Both the position numbers and the translations under genes were made by a program. Under the pieces are notes generated by a model. It was not told where the DNA came from. It made no database searches and was given only the letters and a program-made list of their open reading frames with translations. Shown in pieces: positions 58,297-64,000 of a stretch of DNA of 64,000 bases. How positions within the stretch are numbered: position 1 is the first letter of the stretch; each line of letters begins with the position of its first letter. This stretch comes from Mycobacterium sp. 852002-50816_SCH5313054-b (lineage in GTDB: Bacteria; Actinomycetota; Actinomycetes; Mycobacteriales; Mycobacteriaceae). The stretch lies in contig NZ_LZIC01000076.1 of NCBI RefSeq assembly GCF_001667185.1, forward strand, positions 62,001 to 126,000, in the 5' to 3' direction.

Positions 58297-60033
58297 CTAG
58301 TGATCGGTGAGCGGGGCGACCCAATGGACCCGGGTGCCACCTTCCGGCGGATTGCTGATCTCGCAGCCGCCGCCGAGCCGCTCGGCGCGGCGTTTCATGT
58401 TGGCCAGGCCGCTGTGGCGCGTGTTACCGGCGGGGATGCCGCAGCCGTTGTCGCTCACGTCGAGGACGAACATGTCGGCGACGTCCACCTCGACGGTCAG
58501 CCGCGTCGCGCCGGAGTGGCGCAGGGCGTTGCTGACGGCTTCCGCGGTGACCGCTTCGGCCTGCTCGGCGAGCCCACCGCCCACGGCGGTCATCGGACCG
58601 TGCAGGCGCATCGTCGTGCTGATCTCGCGATTTTCGGTCAGGTCGGCGACCACCTGCTGAATCCGCTGCCGGAAGTCGCCATTGTTTCCCAACGGCGATT
58701 TGAGCTGGAAGATCGTCGAACGGATCTCCTCGATGATGGTCTGCAGGTCGTCGAGGGTGCGGTTGAGCCGCTCGGCCACCTCCGGCGAACGCGCCCGGGC
58801 CAGCGTGCCCTGCAGGTCCATCCCGGCGGCGAACAGCCGCTGGATGACGTGGTCGTGCAAATCGTGCGCGATGCGCTCGCGCTCGGCGAGGATGGTCAGC
58901 TGGCGCGAGTCGTCCCGGGCAGACGCCAGGACCAGGGCCATCGCGGCGTGGGTGGCGAAGTCGCTCACCAGGTCGAGGTAGCTCTCGTCGAACGGCGGCT
59001 GGTGGGCGGCGCGGGCGATCGCGATCACCCCCGCGACCCGATCGTCGGCGCGCAGCGGCATCAGGATGGCGGGCCGCTGCCCGACGTCGGTGAAGGCCTG
59101 GATCGGGTACCGCAGCGACTCAGTGATCAGCGGTTGGCCGGAACGGAAAACCTCCCCGCTGCTGGACCCGTCCACCGGGACCTGCCGGCCCATGACCTCG
59201 TCGGCGTGCACGCCTACCGCGGCGGACACCACGAGCGTGTCGGTTTCGTCGTCCGGCACGTCCGCGTCGGCGGGGACCAGCACGATCGCCTGTTCGGCGT
59301 CGGTCAGGATCCGGGCGCTTTCGGCGATTAGCTGCATCGGACGCCGGAGCGGCTGGGCGCTGGACAGCAGGGCGGTGGTGATCTCGCGGCTGGCCTCCAT
59401 CCATTTCACCGACAACCGCTCGCGCTCGAAGAGCTGCGCGTTGTCAATGGTGGCCGCGGCCGCGAACGCCAGCGCCCGGGCGGCGACCTCGTCGGACTCG
59501 GAGAACACCCGCTCGGGGTCGACGTGGGTCAGATAGATGTTGCCGAACACGATGCCGCGGATGGTGATCGGCACCGCGAGGAAGGCCCGCATGGGCGGGT
59601 GGTGCTCGGGAAACCCGACGGCGGCCGGGTGCGCGGTCATATCCTCCACGCGCAGGGCCGGCGTGTTGAGCAGTGACAGGCTCAACAGCCCCTTGCCAAA
59701 CGGCAGATGCCCGATGCGTTTGACGGTCTGGGCGTCCATCCCCTCGTGGATGAACCTGAGCAGATTGCCCTCGGGATCCCGGATGGCCAGCGCGCCGTAG
59801 GGGGCGCCGGTCAGCTCCCTGGCCGAGGCGATGATCCGGTGCAACGTCGCGTCGAGGTCGCCGACGTCGCCACCGATCTCCACGAATACCCGGAGCAGCT
59901 GCTCCATCTGGTCGCGGGCCGCCAGCAACTCGTCGAGCTGGGCATGCATCCTGCCGACCAGCCCTCGTTGGCCGAGCCCGGCAAGAGCTGAGCCGGTTTC
60001 GTCGCTGTCGGCCACCCGACTCGATACCTCCAC
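58297..60033 (-). CDS. dosS: Dormancy sensor histidine kinase DosS/DosT type
   Basis: This protein of 578 residues from GTG 60033 equals the remembered DosS length. GAF-A (about 60-200) holds a heme; the His of EHHPPMRAF (H145) aligns with the known proximal ligand. GAF-B (about 230-370) has SSSGEVFRSGQP. The kinase part has ERERIAHDLHDHVIQRLF, phospho-acceptor probably H393, with the ATPase motifs AVSNALRHS and DVSDNGCGIPAG. It senses redox state, oxygen, NO or CO and phosphorylates DosR. Unlike the tight arrangement in M. tuberculosis, a 194-bp gap with its own DosR-like box separates it from dosR. Confidence 0.94.
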   Translation of the reverse strand: MEVSSRVADSDETGSALAGLGQRGLVGRMHAQLDELLAARDQMEQLLRVFVEIGGDVGDLDATLHRIIASARELTGAPYGALAIRDPEGNLLRFIHEGMDAQTVKRIGHLPFGKGLLSLSLLNTPALRVEDMTAHPAAVGFPEHHPPMRAFLAVPITIRGIVFGNIYLTHVDPERVFSESDEVAARALAFAAAATIDNAQLFERERLSVKWMEASREITTALLSSAQPLRRPMQLIAESARILTDAEQAIVLVPADADVPDDETDTLVVSAAVGVHADEVMGRQVPVDGSSSGEVFRSGQPLITESLRYPIQAFTDVGQRPAILMPLRADDRVAGVIAIARAAHQPPFDESYLDLVSDFATHAAMALVLASARDDSRQLTILAERERIAHDLHDHVIQRLFAAGMDLQGTLARARSPEVAERLNRTLDDLQTIIEEIRSTIFQLKSPLGNNGDFRQRIQQVVADLTENREISTTMRLHGPMTAVGGGLAEQAEAVTAEAVSNALRHSGATRLTVEVDVADMFVLDVSDNGCGIPAGNTRHSGLANMKRRAERLGGGCEISNPPEGGTRVHWVAPLTDH

Positions 60034-60066
60034 GACGACACCTTCGCTAACGCGGGGGCCTGCGTT

Positions 60067-60086
60067 CTCGCAAGTCAAGTCCCCAG
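60067..60086 (-). promoter_or_regulatory. DosR-like box in front of dosS
   Basis: Toward dosS this reads CTGGGGACTTGACTTGCGAG, 13 of 20 matches to the consensus with a nearly perfect left half (TGGGGACTT). Its centre is 43.5 bp upstream of GTG 60033, so transcription would begin at or next to the start codon. Confidence 0.6.
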
Positions 60087-60227
60087 TGCGCAACGCGAGG
60101 TGCCTGTTGAGGAGCTTAGTCTCGATTCGGCAAGCACCCAACCGATGCGAGCCGGCGTCGGCCGACGCGTAAGCGGTGCCGGCAGCAAACGCCGGGCGGG
60201 CGGAAAGCGCTATGCCCGCGCTGCCGA

Positions 60228-60890
60228 TTAGCTCGTCGGCTCCTCCGTGGGCCGGCCGGTCCGCTGATCCAGCTTGGAGGCGAACACCGCCGCCTGCGTT
60301 CGCCGCTCCATTCCCAGTTTGGCCAGCAAACGCGAGACGTAGTTCTTCACAGTCTTCTCGGCGAGGAACATCCGGGCGGCGATCTGCCTGTTGGTCAAAC
60401 CTTCGCTGAGCAGCCCGAGCAGCGTTCGCTCCTGTTCGGTGAGGCCGGACAACGGGTCTTCCCGTTCCGCAGAGCCGCGCAGCTTTGCCATCAACGCCGC
60501 GGCGGCCCGGTTGTCCAGCAGAGATTTACCGGCCCCGACCTCCTTGATCGCGTGGGCCAGCTCCATGCCTTTGATGTCCTTGACGACGTAGCCGCTGGCT
60601 CCGGCCAGAATTGCCTCGAGCATCGCCTCATCGGAGGTGAATGACGTCAGCATCAGGCAGCGCAGGTCCGGAATGTCGGACACCAGGTCGCGGCACAATT
60701 CGATGCCATTCCCGTCGGGCAGACGCACGTCAAGCACCGCAACGTCGGGACGCAGCGCCGGAATTCTCGCTTTGGCCTCCGACACGGAACCGGCTTCGCC
60801 GACGATTTCCAGCTCGGGATCGGATGCGAGCAGGTCGGCGAGGCCGCGCCGAACCACTTCGTGGTCATCGACGAGGAAGACCTTGACCAT
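60228..60890 (-). CDS. dosR: Dormancy response regulator DosR/DevR
   Basis: This 220-residue NarL/FixJ regulator is nearly identical in pattern to remembered DosR. The receiver has MVKVFLVDDHEVVRRGL, phospho-acceptor D54 in VAVLDVRLPDGNG, and LTSFTSDEA. The LuxR-type HTH (about 148-210) has LTEQERTLLGLLSEGLTNRQIAARMFLAEKTVK-type sequence, with the DNA-contacting Lys and Asn near residues 179-183. It activates hypoxia genes from the palindromic boxes listed here. It lies 83 bases after the usp gene at 60974 and is expected to share its transcript, as in Rv3134c-dosR. Confidence 0.96.
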   Translation of the reverse strand: MVKVFLVDDHEVVRRGLADLLASDPELEIVGEAGSVSEAKARIPALRPDVAVLDVRLPDGNGIELCRDLVSDIPDLRCLMLTSFTSDEAMLEAILAGASGYVVKDIKGMELAHAIKEVGAGKSLLDNRAAAALMAKLRGSAEREDPLSGLTEQERTLLGLLSEGLTNRQIAARMFLAEKTVKNYVSRLLAKLGMERRTQAAVFASKLDQRTGRPTEEPTS

Positions 60891-60973
60891 GAGGGATTCT
60901 TTCTGCCGGGCGTGCGAGGCAACGGTTATGAAGCCATCGACTCAATATCCCATAGTTTCAGCGTCGCCCGCGG

Positions 60974-61786
60974 TTACAGGTGTTGCTGATTGACGATCAG
61001 CACCGAGCAGTCGGTGCCCTGGAGCACGGCGCTGCCGGCCGGGCCGACGAGCTCCCGGACATGCTGACCGTTTCGGGCACCGACAACGACCAACCCGACG
61101 GACCTTCGGTGGTAAGTCAGGTATTCGAGCAGCCCGCCATGCACGGCCACCGATTCCACCCGCAGGTCCGGATAGCGCCGCTTCCACCGGGCCAGCCGGC
61201 GGTCCAGGTCGGCGAGCGCCCGGTGGTCGCCCTCGGCCTGCCATTCCGGCGCGGGTCGGCGGCAGATGATCGCCCGCATGGCGGCGTTGCGCAGCCTGGC
61301 CTCCTCGATGGCGGCGCCCAGCAGGACACCGTTGTCGGGGGACCCGTCCAGCTCGACGACGATCGAATCCGCGGCGGGGTGGTCGTCGCGGGCGCGGACG
61401 ATCGCGACGGGGCACCGCGCCGATATCGCCAATGCGGCCGCGACTGAGCCCACCCGGCCGGGCCGGAAGTGGCGCAATCCGACCGCGCCGACACACATCA
61501 TGGCCGCCGACGCCGACGCGCCGACCAAGGATCCGATCGCCGGGCCCCGCGCGACCTCGGTTTCGATGGTGACGGGCTTGTGCGTGGCTTCAATTGCCTT
61601 GACGGCGCGGCGAATTCCCGTTTCCGCGGCGACCCCCCGCGTGTCCGGCTGCTCGGCCGCGTAAAACAGACGCAGCGGCGCGTCGCGGCTCACCGCCTCG
61701 TCGACGGCCCAGAGCGCCGCCCGCATCGCAGCGTTCGAGCCGTCGACGCCGACCACGATCGATCGCGGGGTGGCCAATTCGTTCAT
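60974..61786 (-). CDS. Universal stress protein, Rv3134c-like, upstream of dosR
   Basis: This is a 270-residue protein. The first Usp domain is intact (IVVGVDGSNAAMRAALWA; CVGAVGLRHFRPGRVGS matches G-x2-G-x9-G-S). The second is degenerate (VVVGARNGQHVRELVGPAG) and ends SVLIVNQ. Position and form match Rv3134c, the first gene of the classical dosR operon. Here another usp gene precedes it by ten bases, so this one has no room for its own promoter. Confidence 0.92.
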   Translation of the reverse strand: MNELATPRSIVVGVDGSNAAMRAALWAVDEAVSRDAPLRLFYAAEQPDTRGVAAETGIRRAVKAIEATHKPVTIETEVARGPAIGSLVGASASAAMMCVGAVGLRHFRPGRVGSVAAALAISARCPVAIVRARDDHPAADSIVVELDGSPDNGVLLGAAIEEARLRNAAMRAIICRRPAPEWQAEGDHRALADLDRRLARWKRRYPDLRVESVAVHGGLLEYLTYHRRSVGLVVVGARNGQHVRELVGPAGSAVLQGTDCSVLIVNQQHL

Positions 61787-61796
61787 CGACGTGGCT

Positions 61797-62567
61797 TCAG
61801 TGGCGGACCACGAGCACGGAACAGTCGGGGTAACCCACGATCGGATGGCAGTTCGGGGTGGCCAGTCCGGCGATCTCGGCGGCGTCGGCGCTGCCCACCA
61901 CCGCTAATTCGATGGCGTTGCTGTGCTTCTCGCCGGTTTTCACCCCGGTGCCCGCGGCGACGGTCTGGACGTGCACGTCCGGGTAACGCCGGACCCAACT
62001 GTTCAGTCGCCGATCGATCTGGCGGACGGTGGCGTGGCGGCGCCGGCCCTGTTCCATGGCCTGGTGCACGACTTCGTCGTTGTCCGGCTCGTCGTTGAGC
62101 ACCACGGCGATCACCCCGAGCTCGGTCGGGGTCCCGTCGGGACTGGTGCGGATGATCGCGACCGGGCACTGCGCATCGGCCACCAGCGCGGTGGCCGTCG
62201 GCCCGAGCAACCCGTCGGTCGCCCATCCCCGCCTCGAGGTCCCCACGCAGATCAGCGCGGCGTCGTGTGATTCCTCGATCAGGACCTGCCCGGGATCGCC
62301 CGAGAGGACGGCCGTGTCGACCTCGACCGGCTTCTTCTCGCGCTGCACGGCGCACTCCGCTTGCGACAGTGCCGTTTCGGCGCGCTCGAGCTCCCACTCG
62401 GAAATGGGAGGCGAGCCGGATTCCGCCGCCCGGCGAGGGATGACGTAGACGAGGCGCAGCGGCAGCTGCCGGCTCAACGCCTCGTCGATCGTCCACTTGG
62501 CGGCGTTGACCGCGGCCGGTGAACCGTTGATGCCCACGACCACCGACTTTGCGTCCAGCTGGTTCAT
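61797..62567 (-). CDS. Universal stress protein, first gene of dosR operon
   Basis: This is a 256-residue Usp-fold protein (SVVVGINGSPAAVNAAKWTIDEAL). The first-domain glycine motif is weakened (CVGTSRRGWATDGLLGPTA), and the second is lost (VVGSADAAEIAGLATPN), so ATP binding is doubtful. It shares its start pattern with the protein at 55606 (NAAKW-I-EA-SR). CAGGAG precedes ATG 62567. A weak DosR-like site at 62627-62640 overlaps the pfkB stop and would start transcription about 24 bases before the ATG. Confidence 0.88.
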   Translation of the reverse strand: MNQLDAKSVVVGINGSPAAVNAAKWTIDEALSRQLPLRLVYVIPRRAAESGSPPISEWELERAETALSQAECAVQREKKPVEVDTAVLSGDPGQVLIEESHDAALICVGTSRRGWATDGLLGPTATALVADAQCPVAIIRTSPDGTPTELGVIAVVLNDEPDNDEVVHQAMEQGRRRHATVRQIDRRLNSWVRRYPDVHVQTVAAGTGVKTGEKHSNAIELAVVGSADAAEIAGLATPNCHPIVGYPDCSVLVVRH

Positions 62568-62623
62568 GTCGGCTCCTGACTAATTCCACGCGATATCAGG
62601 CTATTGCGCCGCCGCTCGTCCGA

Positions 62624-62643
62624 CAGGAGTCGTTAGGCCTTAT
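62624..62643 (-). promoter_or_regulatory. Weak DosR-like box before usp-usp-dosR
   Basis: Toward the operon the 14-mer reads AGGCCTAACGACTC (62627-62640), keeping the GG-N-C-N4-G-N-C contacts but only 7 of 14 consensus bases. Position relative to the usp start is plausible. Confidence 0.35.
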
Positions 62644-63632
62644 CTGGGAAGCCGTTCGTCAGTAGGGATGTCGCACGGTTCGCCGGTGGCCGCGAAGAGC
62701 TTCTCCACGTCGGCGCGACCGCAGGCGGCCGTTCCCGGCGTCATCAGCATTGCCGCGCCCGCGGCGATGCCCAGCCGAACGGCTTTGACCAACGGCCAGC
62801 CGCGACAGAGTCCCACCGCGATCGCGGCGACCATCGCGTCGCCGGCCCCCACGCCGCTGCCGCCCGGCATCGGAACCGCCGAAAAGCGCTGGCTGCCATG
62901 CCGTGTGGCGAGCAGCGCACCGTGCGAGCCCAAGGACACCAGCACCACTTCCGCACGGCCGCTGTCGACGAGTTCATGGGCGGCGCCGAGTTGCTCGGCT
63001 TCGGTTTCCAGCGGGCGCCCGACGCATTCCCGCAGCTCTCGCACGCTCGCTTTGAGCAGGAATACCCCGGAGGAGACGTGCTGCAGCCCGCCGCCGGAGG
63101 TGTCCAGGATGAGTCGGACGCCCAGTTGCCGGCACATGTCGGCGACCCGCTGGTAGAAGTCGGCGGTGACGCCCGGCGGCAGGCTGCCGCTGGCCACCAC
63201 GAACTCGGCCGACTTGGCCGCCGTCCGCAGTTGCTCGAGGCAGTGCGCCTGTTCGCGCAGGGTCAGTTGCGGCCCCGGCAGGACGAACCGGTACTGCTGG
63301 CTACTAGTGCTCTCGGTGACGGTGAAACTCTCCCGGGTGGCCGCGGCGACCGGAACCTGCCAGAACGGGACGCCCTCGTCGCCGAGCAGCTTCGCGATCA
63401 GGCCACCGGTCGATCCGCCCGCGGGGAAAACCGCCAACACCGACCCGCCGAGCACGTAGGCGATGTGCGCGACGTTGATGCCGCCGCCCCCCGGGTCGTA
63501 ACGGGTGGCCGCGCAGCGCAATTTGTCCGTGGGGCGCACGACGTCGACGCTGGTCGTGATGTCGAGCGCCGGGTTCATGGTCAACGTGACGATTTGCGGC
63601 CTGGTCGCAGGCGGCGGTGCTGGCGTCTGCAT
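62640..63632 (-). CDS. pfkB: PfkB-family phosphofructokinase (Rv2029c-like)
   Basis: This protein of 330 residues from ATG 63632 is a ribokinase-fold sugar kinase: IVTLTMNPALDITTSV (substrate Asp), DPGGGGINVAHIAYVLGG (sugar-binding glycines) and the late GSGVGAGDAMVAAIAVG, whose Asp is the catalytic base. It resembles DosR-regulated PfkB of M. tuberculosis, a minor 6-phosphofructokinase. Its start is two bases after the stop of the short DUF1918 gene (TGATCATG), so it is translationally coupled. Confidence 0.93.
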   Translation of the reverse strand: MQTPAPPPATRPQIVTLTMNPALDITTSVDVVRPTDKLRCAATRYDPGGGGINVAHIAYVLGGSVLAVFPAGGSTGGLIAKLLGDEGVPFWQVPVAAATRESFTVTESTSSQQYRFVLPGPQLTLREQAHCLEQLRTAAKSAEFVVASGSLPPGVTADFYQRVADMCRQLGVRLILDTSGGGLQHVSSGVFLLKASVRELRECVGRPLETEAEQLGAAHELVDSGRAEVVLVSLGSHGALLATRHGSQRFSAVPMPGGSGVGAGDAMVAAIAVGLCRGWPLVKAVRLGIAAGAAMLMTPGTAACGRADVEKLFAATGEPCDIPTDERLPR

Positions 63633-63634
63633 GA

Positions 63635-63787
63635 TCACTCCGGTGTCGTCGGGCTGTCGATGCGTGGATAGTCGCCGCGGGCCCGATCTGTGGTGGCCGC
63701 CTGCACCTCGGTGATCAGCCCGCGCAGGTCGCGACGCCCGATCGTGCCGCGCTTGATCACCAGCCGATCCCCGACTTTGGCCTTCAT
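63635..63787 (-). CDS. Truncated DUF1918 (Rv0569-like) small protein
   Basis: This 50-residue protein starts at ATG 63787 with AAAGGAAG ten bases before it. It reads MKAKVGDRLVIKRGTIG, then DLRGLITEV, the N-terminal barrel of DUF1918 proteins such as DosR-induced Rv0569 (about 88 residues). The usual PPYVVRW strand and C-terminal helix are missing: after VQAATTDRARGDYP the frame stops with a TGA two bases before pfkB. Either it is a short functional form or a decayed gene kept for translational coupling to pfkB. It is too short for most gene finders. Confidence 0.72.
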   Translation of the reverse strand: MKAKVGDRLVIKRGTIGRRDLRGLITEVQAATTDRARGDYPRIDSPTTPE

Positions 63788-63804
63788 CACCGACACACTT
63801 CCTT

Positions 63805-64000
63805 TCACCGGCGAATCTCCAACACATCCGTCAACGGCCGCCGCGGGGTCGGGTTGGGAGCCGACTCGCCCTCGGGCCCGACGCCGACCCGGATCAGGAC
63901 TTGGGGAACCGCCGCGCGACGGCCCGTGAGATCGGAGATGATGTCACGGCTGGACACCAGCTCCGTCAGGTGCGTGACCGGGCACGTCGCCAGACCGGCC
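63805..64000 (-). CDS. Acg-type nitroreductase, C-terminal part (start beyond right edge)
   Basis: The last 64 codons are visible, ending in LTDVLEIRR then TGA at 63805-63807. GLATCPVTHLTELVSSRD and VPQVLIRVGVGPEG correspond closely to the C-terminus of the nitroreductase at 48195 (GLATCTLTHMTELAMSRD; QLLIRVG). It is therefore a second Acg/Rv2032-type protein. It lies 17 bases upstream of the DUF1918 gene and is part of the pfkB transcript. Confidence 0.85.
   Translation of the reverse strand, partial: AGLATCPVTHLTELVSSRDIISDLTGRRAAVPQVLIRVGVGPEGESAPNPTPRRPLTDVLEIRR

Noticed and set aside
1..64000. CRISPR arrays, tRNA/rRNA genes, insertion sequences, prophage
   Set aside because: No regularly spaced repeats, transposase motifs, cloverleaf arms or phage genes were recognised on reading both strands; small structured RNAs cannot be excluded by eye.

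Overview
This window is high-GC chromosomal DNA of a slow-growing, non-tuberculous Mycobacterium. The M. avium complex or a close relative is the best guess. The evidence is a dosR/dosS two-component locus with universal stress proteins, a tgs-type acyltransferase, an otsB1-type fusion, an 18-kDa antigen type Hsp20 (known from M. leprae and M. avium, absent from M. tuberculosis), and many GTG or leaderless starts. Orthology statements come from remembered family and M. tuberculosis knowledge; no search was run. No rRNA, tRNA, insertion sequence, prophage or CRISPR array was seen. Both ends cut genes: a TetR regulator on the left and an Acg-type nitroreductase on the right.

Layout. 1-6.2 kb matches the Rv3167c-Rv3171c order (TetR, phosphotransferase-like, conserved protein, aofH, hydrolase), with an F420-dependent oxidoreductase added. 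6.3-10.2 kb has a Tat-lipoprotein amine oxidase, an SRPBCC protein and two convergent paralogous AraC regulators. 10.3-16.3 kb has a glycosyltransferase and an orphan chemosensory-like set: two CheB methylesterases, a CheR-PAS-coiled-coil-PAS protein and a STAS-HATPase protein. 16.4-30.3 kb is a stress and maintenance stretch: katE, a Rho-N/SAP-like small protein, an acyl-CoA dehydrogenase/PIG-L/endonuclease-like cassette, a STAS protein, a hemophore, topoisomerase IB, a pyruvate-oxidase-like enzyme, UdgX and a lipoprotein. 30.3-39.4 kb has a cytochrome b/molybdenum-oxidoreductase fusion operon, a sensor-like membrane protein, an AKR, an SDR, glgX and a zinc alcohol dehydrogenase.

39.4-42.2 kb is a small regulatory island: GAF-ANTAR, MerR, hsp18 and PAS-ANTAR. 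From 42.2 kb to the right end lies an expanded dormancy (DosR-type) locus: tgs-like acyltransferase, PEP synthase, two KAS III-like proteins, nitroreductases, a kinase-like fusion, five universal stress proteins, an otsB1-like fusion, a SpoIIAA-like protein, a GNAT, dosS, dosR, pfkB and a truncated DUF1918 gene.

How it fits together. Palindromes resembling DosR boxes precede the dormancy genes at 43.6, 49.2, 51.7, 55.5, 58.25, 60.07 and probably 62.6 kb. Three are nearly identical over 14 bp. For several genes a box centre 42.5 bp upstream of transcription would put +1 at or within about 3 nt of the start codon, implying leaderless mRNAs. The least ordinary parts are the orphan CheB/CheR/STAS-HATPase set next to katE, the complete-plus-degenerate KAS III pair apparently under DosR control, and an otsB1-like protein whose phosphatase nucleophile is replaced by alanine.
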